From JAVKFY01 sp040223615 (lineage in GTDB: Bacteria > Pseudomonadota > Alphaproteobacteria > GCA-2731375): DNA of 64,000 nt. The position numbers and the translations under genes are program-made. The stretch is taken from NCBI GenBank assembly GCA_040223615.1, contig JAVKFY010000009.1:108053-172052 (forward strand), read 5' to 3'. The notes beneath the pieces were generated by a model, which saw only the letters and a list, made by a program, of their open reading frames with translations, searched no databases and had not been told where the DNA came from. Shown here piece by piece: positions 34,937-43,635 of this stretch (within the stretch, counting starts at the first letter, position 1; each line of letters opens with the position of its first letter).

Positions 34937-35815
34937 GCGAAGGCGCGGCGCGACGAAGTCGAGGAAGGCGCGCAGCTTGCGCGGCTGATGCGCGCCGCCC
35001 TGGTGCACCAGGCTGATCGGCCGCGGCGGCGGCTCGGCCTCGCGCAGAACCAAACGCAAACGACCGGCGCGCACGGCGTCGGCGACCTGGTAGCTCAGCA
35101 CGCGGGTCAGGCCGACGCCGGCCAAGGCGGCATCGACGGCGGCCTCGGCGGTGTTCACCGACAGCCTTGGGCGCACTGGCACGGCGACGCGGCGGCCGCT
35201 AACCTCGAAGGTCCAGCTCTCCGGCGCCAGCGGACCGGCGAAGGTCACGACGTCATGGTCGTTGAGGTCCAGCGGGACTTTCGGAATGCCGCGGCGCTTC
35301 AGGTAACCGGGGCTGGCACAGACGACGCGCGCCGTGGCGCCGACGCGGGTGGCGATGAGGTTGCTATCCGGCAACGAGCCGATCCGCGCCGCCACATCGA
35401 TCTGGTCCTCGCCCAGATTCAGCGTCCGGTCGGCCAGCAACAGGCGCACGTCGATCTCGGGATAGGCGGTCAGGAAGTCGTTGATCACCGGCAGCAGGTG
35501 CAGCCGGCCGAATACCACCGGCGCGGTGGCGAGCAGCTCGCCCTTCGGCGCGGCGAATTCGCCGGCGGCGGCGCGCTCGGCCGCGTCCACGTCCTCGACG
35601 ATGCGCCGGCACGCGTCGATGTAGGTCCGGCCGGCGTCGGTCGGGCTCAGCCCCCGGCTGGACCGATTCACCAGCCTGGTGCCGAGATGCGCCTCAAGAT
35701 CGGAAAGACGCCGGCTCACTGTCGCCAGCGGCATGCCCAGCCGGCGCGACGCTGCCGACAGGCTGCCGGCATCGACGACGGCGAGAAGGGTCGACATGGC
35801 GTCGAGACGGTCCAT
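34916..35815 (-). CDS. LysR family transcriptional regulator
   Basis: A 299-residue LysR-type regulator. The N-terminal winged helix reads LLAVVDAGSLSAASRRLGMP, ATVSRRLSDLEAHLGTRLVNR and LSPTDAGRTYIDACRRI, followed by the substrate-binding domain (LLATAPVVFGRLHLLPVINDF onward). The start at 35815 (MDRLDAMSTLL) fits the family; a longer frame exists. It is divergent from the flavin-type oxidase at 35917, with a 25-base palindrome between them, the usual LysR layout for autoregulation and control of the neighbour. Confidence 0.92.
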   Translation of the reverse strand: MDRLDAMSTLLAVVDAGSLSAASRRLGMPLATVSRRLSDLEAHLGTRLVNRSSRGLSPTDAGRTYIDACRRIVEDVDAAERAAAGEFAAPKGELLATAPVVFGRLHLLPVINDFLTAYPEIDVRLLLADRTLNLGEDQIDVAARIGSLPDSNLIATRVGATARVVCASPGYLKRRGIPKVPLDLNDHDVVTFAGPLAPESWTFEVSGRRVAVPVRPRLSVNTAEAAVDAALAGVGLTRVLSYQVADAVRAGRLRLVLREAEPPPRPISLVHQGGAHQPRKLRAFLDFVAPRLRSAGDVE

Positions 35816-35843
35816 ATTCCCACAATTTGCAATCTTACATCCC

Positions 35844-35868
35844 AAAAACGACGTATACTCTCGTTTTT
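35844..35868. promoter_or_regulatory. palindrome in the LysR/oxidase divergent promoter
   Basis: Perfect 8-base arms AAAAACGA and TCGTTTTT around the 9-base spacer CGTATACTC. A TATACT -10-like hexamer (35854-35859) lies within the spacer. Location between the divergent LysR start (35815) and the oxidase start (35917) fits a LysR-controlled operator; the binding protein is inferred, not shown. Confidence 0.6.
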
Positions 35869-35916
35869 CGGTATCGACTAGATGGTCATCATCGCCCCTT
35901 GGACCGGGAGGACCCG

Positions 35917-36543
35917 ATGACGACCACCCTCATGCCGACCAGCGACGTCGCCTTCACCGCGACCGTCAAAGCGCTGCAGACGCGCAAGGGATCGCGCGCC
36001 GGCTATGCGCGGATGGAGGAGAAGGGCGGCTGGCGCAGGGAGATCGACGACGACCTCGCCGCCTTCATTGCCGACCAAACCAGCGTGTTCCTGGCCACCG
36101 CCACCGCCGATGGTCAGCCCTATATCCAGCATCGCGGCGGTCCGCGCGGTTTCCTGCGCGTGCTGGACGACCGCACCATCGGCTTCGCCGACTACACCGG
36201 TAACCGCCAGTACATCTCTCAGGGCAACCTGGCCGAAAACCCGAAGGCGCACCTGTTCCTGATCGACTACGCCAACCGGCGTCGGATCAAGATCTGGGGC
36301 CAGGCGCGGGTGGTCGAGGACGACCCGTCGCTGACCGAGACACTGATGCCGGCGGGGTACGACGCGAAGCCAGAGCAGGTCGTGCTGTTCACCGTAAACG
36401 CCTGGGACGTGAACTGTCCGCAGCATATCCCGCAACGCTTGGAGGCCGTCGACGTGGCGGCCGCGCTGGACGCGCGCGACGCTCGCATCGCGACGCTGGA
36501 GGCCGAGATCGCTCGCCTGGGTGGGACCGTCCCGTCGGGCTAG
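35917..36543 (+). CDS. pyridoxamine 5'-phosphate oxidase-like flavin protein
   Basis: A 208-residue split-barrel protein of the PNPOx-like/FMN-binding family. After an N-terminal helix it has FIADQTSVFLATATADGQPYIQ and RGGPRGFLRVLDDRTIGFADYTGNRQY, then AHLFLIDYANRRRIKIWGQARV, the pattern of 'HugZ/PNPOx-like' FMN proteins. The C-terminal DARIATLEAEIARL suggests a short coiled coil. The family binds FMN or F420; the reaction is unknown. It is divergent from LysR and probably its target. Confidence 0.85.
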   Translation: MTTTLMPTSDVAFTATVKALQTRKGSRAGYARMEEKGGWRREIDDDLAAFIADQTSVFLATATADGQPYIQHRGGPRGFLRVLDDRTIGFADYTGNRQYISQGNLAENPKAHLFLIDYANRRRIKIWGQARVVEDDPSLTETLMPAGYDAKPEQVVLFTVNAWDVNCPQHIPQRLEAVDVAAALDARDARIATLEAEIARLGGTVPSG

Positions 36544-36560
36544 ACGGTGCGCATTTTTAG

Positions 36561-36570
36561 TGTATATACA
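36561..36570. promoter_or_regulatory. TGTATATACA palindrome just before the MATE start
   Basis: A perfect 10-base self-complementary sequence 6 bases before the ATG at 36577, in an AT-rich patch without a Shine-Dalgarno sequence. It could be a repressor operator or a TATA-type -10 for a leaderless mRNA. Both are inference. Confidence 0.35.
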
Positions 36571-36576
36571 TCTTTT

Positions 36577-37935
36577 ATGACCACGGCCGCCGCCTCCCCG
36601 CTGCTCACCGCGCCGATCGGACCGGCGCTGACCAGGCTGTCGCTGCCGGCGATCCTGGCGATGTTCATCCAGACCATCATGAGCGCGGCGGAGGCGTGGT
36701 TCCTGGGCCGAGTCGGACCGGTGGCGCTGGCTGGCGCGGCGTTGGTATTTCCGATGCTGATGCTGGTCGGCATGCTGGCGAACGGCGCGCTCGGCGGCGC
36801 GGTGGCCGGCGCCACGGCTCGTGCGCTGGGTGCCGGCGACATCGCCAAGGCCGAGGCGGTGCTGCGCCAGGCGATCCTGCTGTCGGTCTGCGGGGCGGTC
36901 GTTTCCGCTGTGGTATTCCTGGGCTTCGGGCGGCCGATCTTCGCTGCGCTCGGCGGCCACGGGCCGGTGCTGGCCGCCGCGCTCGACTACACCGCGGTAC
37001 TTTTCGCCGGCTCGGGCTTGATCTGGGCCGCCGGGCTGCTGTCGTCGGTGGTGCGCGGCTGCGGCCGCATGGCGTTCTCGGCCAAGGTGATCGGGCTGGT
37101 CACGGCGGTGCACGTGCCGCTGGCCGGGCTGTTCATCCTGGGCGCCGGACCGATCCCGGCGATGGGCATGACCGGCGCGGCGCTGGCGCAGCTCTGCGCC
37201 TATGGCGCCGGCACGGCATGGCTGCTGGCCGACCTGGCCTGGGGGAACGGGCCGGTGAAGCTGCGCCTAGGGCCCGGCGGCGGCATGAAGGAAATCCTCG
37301 GTTCAGGCATCGTCGGCCTGATCTCGCCGCTGCTGTCGGTCGGCGCGATCCTGATGCTGACGGCGCTGGCCGGGCGGCTCGGGCCGGTGGCGCTGGCCGG
37401 CTACGGCATCGGCGCGCGGCTGGAATTCATGATGATCCCGATCATCTTCGGCATCGGCTCGGCGATGATCGCCATGGTCGGCGCCAATGTCGGCGCCGGT
37501 CAGCATGCCCGTGCCGTCAACATCGCCTGGCGCGGCACGCTGGCAGCCTCACTGCTGGTCGGCGGCATCGGTGCGGTGCTGGCGATCTTTCCGGACCTGT
37601 GGGCGACGCTGTTCACCGACGAGCCGGCGATCGTCGAGGCTACGCGCGCATACCTGCGCGTGGTCGGGCCGTTCTACTGGCTGTTCGGCCTCGGGCTGGC
37701 GTCGTTCTTCGCCTCCTTCGCGCTGAAGACGGTGATCTGGCCGGTGCTGGGCGGGGTGCTGCGGCTGGCGATCATCGCCGCTGGCGGCCTGTGGCTGACG
37801 CAAGGCGATATGACGCTGAACGGGCTGTTCTGGGTGATCGCGGTAGCGATGGCCTGCTACGGCGGCTTCACCGCCACGGCGTTGTGGCTGGGACCGTGGC
37901 GGCCTCAGGCAACCAGCATCGGCGCCACGTCGTAG
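36577..37935 (+). CDS. MATE family efflux transporter
   Basis: A 452-residue MATE exporter (cation- or H+-coupled multidrug extruder) with twelve hydrophobic segments. The N-lobe shows LSLPAILAMFIQTIMSAAEA and GRVGPVALAGAALVFPMLML; the C-lobe IVGLISPLLSVGAILMLTAL and YGIGARLEFMMIPIIFGIG, the usual repeat of the family. The ATG at 36577 is not preceded by a ribosome-binding site; a GTG at 36547 would extend the protein by 10 residues. It lies 33 bases after the oxidase stop; its end overlaps the convergent sulfotransferase-like gene by 31 bases. Confidence 0.9.
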   Translation: MTTAAASPLLTAPIGPALTRLSLPAILAMFIQTIMSAAEAWFLGRVGPVALAGAALVFPMLMLVGMLANGALGGAVAGATARALGAGDIAKAEAVLRQAILLSVCGAVVSAVVFLGFGRPIFAALGGHGPVLAAALDYTAVLFAGSGLIWAAGLLSSVVRGCGRMAFSAKVIGLVTAVHVPLAGLFILGAGPIPAMGMTGAALAQLCAYGAGTAWLLADLAWGNGPVKLRLGPGGGMKEILGSGIVGLISPLLSVGAILMLTALAGRLGPVALAGYGIGARLEFMMIPIIFGIGSAMIAMVGANVGAGQHARAVNIAWRGTLAASLLVGGIGAVLAIFPDLWATLFTDEPAIVEATRAYLRVVGPFYWLFGLGLASFFASFALKTVIWPVLGGVLRLAIIAAGGLWLTQGDMTLNGLFWVIAVAMACYGGFTATALWLGPWRPQATSIGATS

Positions 37936-38672
37936 CCGAAGTGGCGATAGACGTCGCGCACGCCGACCAAGCCGATGCGCGTGGCGTATTCCTGGAAGCA
38001 GTCGCGATAGGGTCGCGGCCACCGCTCGTAGATGTCTTCCGCGCTCTGCGCCACCGCGGCATGCTGATTGAACTTGTTGTCGAGCTCGCCGCGGATCACG
38101 AAGTCGAACGGCCCGAGGTCCTCGTCCAGCATCACTTCCAGCTTGGCGCGGCAATAATCGGCGTCGGACGTCAACTGCTCGAACAGCGCGATCTCTTCCG
38201 GCTGCGCCTTGGTCAGGTTCGCCATGTCGGCGTACAGCGTGTCGGTCACCCGTGTCTCGAACATCGGCAGGAAGTCGCGCACCGCGCCGTCGGCGACAAT
38301 CGTGCCGTAGATGTCGCCGTCGCGTACCGTGTGGCCGCTGATCTCGCGATAGTGGTGGTTGAACAGGCTGTGGATGCGGTTGACCGGATGCCGGACGATG
38401 GCCATGAAGCCGCCGTGGCCCGCCTTCACCGCGTCATAGACCTTGGTGTCGTAGTAGGAGTGGATGACACCGAAGCAGCGCAGTTCCTTGGTGCGGTAAC
38501 ACAGGTCGAGCAGACCCTTGACCATGTCGGCCGGCTCGATCTCCCTGTTGTCGTCGAACGGATCCTCGCGCAACGCATGCAGGCATACGATGGATGGATG
38601 CCGGTTCAGCAGCTTGGTGAGCCACGCGGTCGCGGACGCACCGGTCGAAGAGATGTTGAAGATGGGGACCAT
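37905..38672 (-). CDS. sulfotransferase-like protein
   Basis: 255 residues. The start MVPIFNISSTGASATAWL followed by TKLLNRHPSIVCLHAL has the STGxSxT type P-loop of sulfotransferases, and FMAIVRHPVNRIHSLFNHHY is the 3'-phosphate-binding motif with Arg and Ser. The remainder is diverged from the copy at 33165. Acceptor unknown; possibly a glycan or lipid. It converges on the MATE gene and is divergent from the M20 peptidase gene (87 bases between starts). Confidence 0.72.
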   Translation of the reverse strand: MVPIFNISSTGASATAWLTKLLNRHPSIVCLHALREDPFDDNREIEPADMVKGLLDLCYRTKELRCFGVIHSYYDTKVYDAVKAGHGGFMAIVRHPVNRIHSLFNHHYREISGHTVRDGDIYGTIVADGAVRDFLPMFETRVTDTLYADMANLTKAQPEEIALFEQLTSDADYCRAKLEVMLDEDLGPFDFVIRGELDNKFNQHAAVAQSAEDIYERWPRPYRDCFQEYATRIGLVGVRDVYRHFGYDVAPMLVA

Positions 38673-38759
38673 CGGGCCGATCGACCAATTTCTTGTTCGC
38701 TCGACGCTACCCGGACAAGGTTAACGGAATACAAATCGGCAGACCGCCAGGAGCCCGAC

Positions 38760-39911
38760 ATGCCCAACGACGACCTGGATTTCAATGCCGAGGCGATCGC
38801 CGCCGGCATCGCAGAATGGGCGGCGGTGGAAAGCCCGAGCTACGACGCCGGCGCGGTCAACCGGATGATGGACCTGGCGGTCGGCGAGATGGAACGGCTC
38901 GGTGCCGCCGTCACCCGCCATCCCGGCCAGGACGGCTATGGCGACGTGGTCGAGGCGGTGCTCGACTTCGGGCACCCGCCCGACATGCCGGGCATCCTGG
39001 TGCTGGGGCACCTGGACACCGTGCATCTGGTCGGCACCCTGGCCGACGAGCTGCCCGTGAAGCGCGACGGCGACCACCTCTACGGCCCCGGCGTGCTCGA
39101 CATGAAGGGCGGCATGTACCTGGCGTGCCACGCCGTCGGCAAGTTGCTGGCGCATCGCGAGCGGCTGAGCCTGCCCATCCGGTTCCTGTTCATCCCGGAC
39201 GAGGAGATCGGCAGCCCGAGCACGCGCCGGCTGATCGAAAAGATCGCGCGCAACAGCCGCTACGTGCTGGTGCCGGAGCCCGGCAAGGAGGACATCTTCG
39301 TCACCGGCCGGCACGCCTTCCTGCGCTACAAGCTGCACGTGCGCGGCCAGCCGGCCCATGCCGGCGTCGCCGTCGGCGTCGGCCGCAGTTCGATCAGCGT
39401 GATGGCCCGGCTGATCGGCGAGATCGAGGGCTGGTCGGATGTCAGCCGCGAGGTGACCTACCGCGTCGGCAACATCCGTGGCGGCACCTTCGTCAACGTG
39501 ATCCCGACCGATTGCCGCGCCGAGGTGCTCTGCGTGGCGCCGACGCCGGACGCCTTCGCGGAAGTGCAGGCGCGGATGAGCGCCCTCGCCTCGCCCGACC
39601 CGGAGGTGAAGCTCACCGTCGAGGCCGGGCCGGTGCGACCGTTGTTCCAGGCCCATCCCGGTACGCTGGAACTGCTGGAGGTGGCGCAGCGCGTGGCCCG
39701 CGACGTCGGCCTGAACCTCGGCCACGGCCAGGTCGGCGGCGGCAGCGACGGCAACTTCACCGGCGCTCTGGGCATCCCGACGCTGGATGGACTCGGCGTG
39801 GTCGGCACCGGCGTGCACACCAAACAGGAACGGCTGAACGTGTCGTCTCTCGTCCCGCGCGCCAAGCTGTTCGCCGGCCTGGTCGCGGCGCTTTCGGACC
39901 GTAATCGCTAG
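38760..39911 (+). CDS. M20 family metallopeptidase (glutamate carboxypeptidase-like)
   Basis: A 383-residue M20 dizinc peptidase. Metal and catalytic residues: LVLGHLDTVHLVG (His, Asp; near 83), GVLDMKGGMYLACHAVG (bridging Asp), FIPDEEIGSPSTRR (catalytic Glu-Glu), and GTGVHTKQERLNVSSL (C-terminal His). The lid domain between has RYKLHVRGQPAHAGVAVGVG. This pattern matches carboxypeptidase G2-type enzymes that release C-terminal Glu. AGGAG is 6 bases before the ATG. No partner genes are evident. Confidence 0.9.
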   Translation: MPNDDLDFNAEAIAAGIAEWAAVESPSYDAGAVNRMMDLAVGEMERLGAAVTRHPGQDGYGDVVEAVLDFGHPPDMPGILVLGHLDTVHLVGTLADELPVKRDGDHLYGPGVLDMKGGMYLACHAVGKLLAHRERLSLPIRFLFIPDEEIGSPSTRRLIEKIARNSRYVLVPEPGKEDIFVTGRHAFLRYKLHVRGQPAHAGVAVGVGRSSISVMARLIGEIEGWSDVSREVTYRVGNIRGGTFVNVIPTDCRAEVLCVAPTPDAFAEVQARMSALASPDPEVKLTVEAGPVRPLFQAHPGTLELLEVAQRVARDVGLNLGHGQVGGGSDGNFTGALGIPTLDGLGVVGTGVHTKQERLNVSSLVPRAKLFAGLVAALSDRNR

Positions 39912-39937
39912 CGGGATAGCGCCACCCGTCATTAAGA

Positions 39938-40050
39938 CCCACCTCACCCCGACCCTCTCCCCCCAGAGGGCGGAGAGGGAGCGACGCGTCGATGCCGGTG
40001 CTAGCCCCTCTCCGCCCTTCAGGGGGGAGAGGGGCTTGGGGTGAGGTGGG
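39938..40050. repeat. interspersed C/G-rich palindromic repeat, copy 2
   Basis: 113 bases with terminal inverted arms CCCACCTCACCCC and GGGGTGAGGTGGG, and long secondary complementarity (CCCTCTCCCCCCAGAGGGCGGAGAGGG region and its reverse-complement partner). Its right third is nearly identical to the repeat at 8965-9071. It sits in the 247-base gap between the M20 peptidase and the carboxylase; I see no coding content in it. Confidence 0.8.
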
Positions 40051-40158
40051 TGTCGATGAAGTATTCGGTCTCAACGAAGCACGCTCCGGCCCACGAAGTG
40101 GTGTGAAGCGCCCGTGACAACTAAGCTCTGCGCCAGGAAACGACAGCAAGGCGGACCC

Positions 40159-43100
40159 ATGGGCCATCACAAGCGCGTACTGATCGCCAACCGTGGCGAG
40201 ATCGCCATCCGGATCGCCCGCGCGGCGGCATCGCTGGGCATGGAGTCGGTGGCGGTCTACGCGCACGTCGACGCGATGTCGCTGCACACGCGGGCGGCGA
40301 CGAAGGCCCGCGCCATCGAAGGCAGCGACGGCATCGCCGCCTATCTCGATGCCGACGCGCTGATCGCCATTGCGCGCGAGACCGGCTGCGACTGCGTGCA
40401 TCCGGGCTATGGCTTCCTGGCCGAGAACGCCAATTTCGCGGCGCGGTGCGCCGAGGCCGGGCTGGTCTTCGTCGGGCCGTCGCCAGCGGCGCTGCAACTG
40501 TTCGGCGACAAGGTCAGCGCGCGCGCGCTGGCGCAGTCCCGCGGCATCCCCGTGGTCGGCGGCAGTACTGGCGCGCTCGCCTCGGCCAAGGAGGCTGCGG
40601 CGGTCGCGGAGAGCATCGGCTATCCGGTGATGCTGAAGGCGGCGGCCGGCGGCGGCGGGCGCGGCATGCGCGCGGTCACCGCTCCGGACGAGGTGGCGGA
40701 CGCCGTCGAGCGGTGCCGGAGCGTGGCCGAGGCGGCGTTCGGCGACGGCGCGGTGTTCATCGAGAAGCTGGTGGAACGGCCGCGCCACATCGAGGTGCAG
40801 GTCCTGGTCGACGGCCAGGGCCAAACGGTGCACCTGTGGGAACGCGACTGCTCGGTGCAGATCCGCAATCAGAAGGTCGTCGAGATCGCACCAGCGTCAG
40901 GCCTGGATCCGGCGCTGCGGCAGCGGATCCTCGACGACGCGATCAAGCTCGCCAAGGCGGCCGACTACGCCAACGCCGGCACGGTGGAGTTCCTGGTCGC
41001 GCCGGAGAGCGGCGAGCACTACTTCATCGAATGCAATCCGCGCATCCAGGTCGAGCACACGGTGACCGAGCAGGTCACCGGCGTCGACCTGGTCGCGGCG
41101 CAGTTCCGCATCGCCGCCGGCGCCACGCTCGCCGCGCTGGGCCTGGGCGACCAGGAGACGATCGGGGCGCCACGCGGCCACGCGGTACAGGTGCGCGTGG
41201 TGGCGCAGGGCGCCGGCACCATCGCCGGCTACAAGGAACCGTCGGGACCGGGCATCCGGGTCGATGCCTGCGGCTATCTCGGCTACACCCCGCCGGCGCA
41301 GTTCGACCCGCTGCTGGGCAAGCTGATCTGCTCCACCGGCATCGGCTCGACGCTGGGTGACGCCGTCGACCGCACGCTGGCGGCGCTGGACGAATTCCAC
41401 ATCGGCGGCCTGCCGACCAACTTGGCGCAGCTCAAGGCGATCCTCGGCGTTGCGGACCTGCGCAACGGCGATGCCCGCACGACCCTGATGACCGAACGAC
41501 CGGAGCTGAGCGAGGCGGCCGGCGCGGTTGGCGAAACGCTGGCCTTCCTGGAACAGCAGGCCGCCACGCTGATCGCGCCCGGCGCGGCGCAACGGCGCGC
41601 GGCCCTGGAGACGCGCCTGCCGGACGTCGAGGTCGGCGACGGCGCCACCGGCGTGGAATGCCCGATGGCCGGCACCGTGCTGTCGCTGGCGCTGCGCGAG
41701 GGCGCGCGCGTCGCGGCCGGCGACACGCTGCTGGTGATCAGCGCGATGAAGATGGAGGCGGCGGTGCAGGCGCCCTGCTCCGGCACCGTCTCCGCGATTC
41801 AGGCGGTCCGCGAGGGTGACAGCGTCGGCGCCGGGCAAGTCGTCGCCGCGATCACGCCGGATGCGGGCGACGCCGAACGCGACCGGGCGGCGCGCGACCC
41901 GAACGAGACCTGGGCGCCAGTGCTGGAAGAAATCGATACCTTGAAGCAACTGGCACTCAAGCGCCTCGGCCCCGACTCGCAGGAGCCCGGCGTGGTGCGC
42001 CAGCGCAATCGCAACAAGCTCACCTGCCGCCAGCGCATCGACCGGCTGCTCGACGACGGCTCGTTCCGCGAGGTCGGCAGCGCCGCCGGCTTCGCCACCT
42101 ACGACGAGGAGGGCAACATCGCCGCCTTCACCCCGGCGAACCACGTCGGCGGCTGGGGCAAGGTCGAGGGTCGCACGGCGGTGGTCTGCGCCGACGACTT
42201 CACCTCGCGCGGCGGCCACGCCGACGGCGCGATCAGCAACAAGAGCCGCTATCTCGACAAGCTGTCGCTGGAACTGAAGGCGCCGTCGATCCGGCTGCTC
42301 GACGGCTCGTCCGGCGGCGGCAGCGTGGCGACGATGGTGCCGCGCCAGCACACCGCCGGCCAGAGCAAGGCGGAGGAAAGCTCCGGCGCGATCAGCGCCG
42401 GCAAGCCGCGCGTCACCGGCGGCGGCGGCTCGTTCCTGCCCGCCCATCTCGGCAGCGAGCTCTACACCGAGCAACTGGCGACCGTGCCGGTGGTCAACAT
42501 GCTGCTGGGCTCGGTCGTCGGCATCGGCGCGGCCAAGGCGGTGCTCGGCCACTTCTCGGTGATGGTGCGCGACATCGCGCAGCTGTTCGTCGCCGGCCCG
42601 CCGGTGGTGAGCCACGCGATGGGCTACGACATCACCAAGGAAGACCTCGGCGGCTGGCACATCCACTGCACCAACGGCGCGGTCGACAACCTGGCGGAGA
42701 GCGAGGACGACGCGATGGCGCAGACGCGCCGCTTCCTGTCCTACCTGCCGAACAGCGCCTACGAGGCGCCGCCGGTGATCGCGCCCGATCCGAACGATCC
42801 GGGGGACCGGCGCGAGGAGGAACTGCTGACCCTGATCCCGCGCAAGCGCACCGGGACATTCGACGTCCGTAAAGCCATTCGCCTGATCGCCGACCGCGAC
42901 TCGTTCTTCGAGATCGGGCCGTTGTGGGGCACCGACCAGGTCACCGGCTTCATCCGCTGCCAGGGCCGGCCGCTGGGCGTGATCGCCTCCGACAGCCGGC
43001 ACGAGAATGGCGGCGCGCTCACCGCCGATGGCTGCGACAAACTCAAGCGCCACATCGACCTGTGCGACAGCTTCCACATTCCGCTACTCAACCTGGTCGA

Positions 43101-43569
43101 CAATCCCGGCTTCGCGGTCGGGCTGGAGCACGAGATCGCCGGCACGATCCGTAAGGGCGGCGAGTGGATGGTGGCCTTCGCCCAGGTCACCGTGCCGATC
43201 TTCACCGTGATCATGCGGCGCAGCTTCGGGGTGGCCGGCAACAATTACGCCAGCCCGCTGGCCAGCCCGTCGGTACGCGTGGTGTGGCCGGCCGCCGACG
43301 TCGGCGGCATCCCGCCGGAGGGCGGCATCGAGGCGGCCTACAAGCGCCAACTCGCCGAGGCGGCCGATCCGGTGGCGTTGCGGGCGGAGATCAACGCCCG
43401 GATCGAGAGCGCGCGCGGCCCGCTCGGTCCGCTCAACCGGTTCGAGATGGAGGAAATGATCGACCCGCGCGACACGCGGCGCCTGCTCGCCGAGTGGGTC
43501 GAGACCGCCTACCGCATCGTCGCCCAGCCGGCCCGGCTGGTGCCCCGCGCGCTCCAGTTCCGGCCCTGA
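40159..43569 (+). CDS. single-chain biotin-dependent acyl-CoA carboxylase
   Basis: 1136 residues joining all three parts of an acyl-CoA carboxylase. N-terminal biotin carboxylase (about 1-450: RVLIANRGEIAIRIARAA, KAAAGGGGRGMRAVT, IECNPRIQVEHTVTEQ), a central biotin carboxyl carrier domain with the biotinylated Lys near 531 in ISAMKMEAAVQAP, and a C-terminal carboxyltransferase (about 620-1136: CRQRIDRLLDDGSFREVGSA, SSGGGSVATMVP, VDNPGFAVGLEHEIAG). The layout matches single-chain long-chain acyl-CoA carboxylases described in Actinobacteria and Rhodopseudomonas. AAGGCGG precedes the ATG; an upstream in-frame start exists at 40114. No biotin ligase or CoA ligase is adjacent. Confidence 0.9.
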   Translation: MGHHKRVLIANRGEIAIRIARAAASLGMESVAVYAHVDAMSLHTRAATKARAIEGSDGIAAYLDADALIAIARETGCDCVHPGYGFLAENANFAARCAEAGLVFVGPSPAALQLFGDKVSARALAQSRGIPVVGGSTGALASAKEAAAVAESIGYPVMLKAAAGGGGRGMRAVTAPDEVADAVERCRSVAEAAFGDGAVFIEKLVERPRHIEVQVLVDGQGQTVHLWERDCSVQIRNQKVVEIAPASGLDPALRQRILDDAIKLAKAADYANAGTVEFLVAPESGEHYFIECNPRIQVEHTVTEQVTGVDLVAAQFRIAAGATLAALGLGDQETIGAPRGHAVQVRVVAQGAGTIAGYKEPSGPGIRVDACGYLGYTPPAQFDPLLGKLICSTGIGSTLGDAVDRTLAALDEFHIGGLPTNLAQLKAILGVADLRNGDARTTLMTERPELSEAAGAVGETLAFLEQQAATLIAPGAAQRRAALETRLPDVEVGDGATGVECPMAGTVLSLALREGARVAAGDTLLVISAMKMEAAVQAPCSGTVSAIQAVREGDSVGAGQVVAAITPDAGDAERDRAARDPNETWAPVLEEIDTLKQLALKRLGPDSQEPGVVRQRNRNKLTCRQRIDRLLDDGSFREVGSAAGFATYDEEGNIAAFTPANHVGGWGKVEGRTAVVCADDFTSRGGHADGAISNKSRYLDKLSLELKAPSIRLLDGSSGGGSVATMVPRQHTAGQSKAEESSGAISAGKPRVTGGGGSFLPAHLGSELYTEQLATVPVVNMLLGSVVGIGAAKAVLGHFSVMVRDIAQLFVAGPPVVSHAMGYDITKEDLGGWHIHCTNGAVDNLAESEDDAMAQTRRFLSYLPNSAYEAPPVIAPDPNDPGDRREEELLTLIPRKRTGTFDVRKAIRLIADRDSFFEIGPLWGTDQVTGFIRCQGRPLGVIASDSRHENGGALTADGCDKLKRHIDLCDSFHIPLLNLVDNPGFAVGLEHEIAGTIRKGGEWMVAFAQVTVPIFTVIMRRSFGVAGNNYASPLASPSVRVVWPAADVGGIPPEGGIEAAYKRQLAEAADPVALRAEINARIESARGPLGPLNRFEMEEMIDPRDTRRLLAEWVETAYRIVAQPARLVPRALQFRP

Positions 43570-43635
43570 GGCGGGGTTGACGACGGCAGCGATTGTCCGC
43601 ACTTAACAGAAGGGTTAATTGCGGAGTTCGCCAGC

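Noticed and set aside
36696..39911. Very long plus-strand open frame of over 1000 codons joining MATE and M20 regions
   Set aside because: Only its last 384 codons (from 38760) read as a protein; the first part is Arg/Ala/Gly-rich out-of-frame sequence over the MATE and sulfotransferase genes, typical of high-GC shadow frames.
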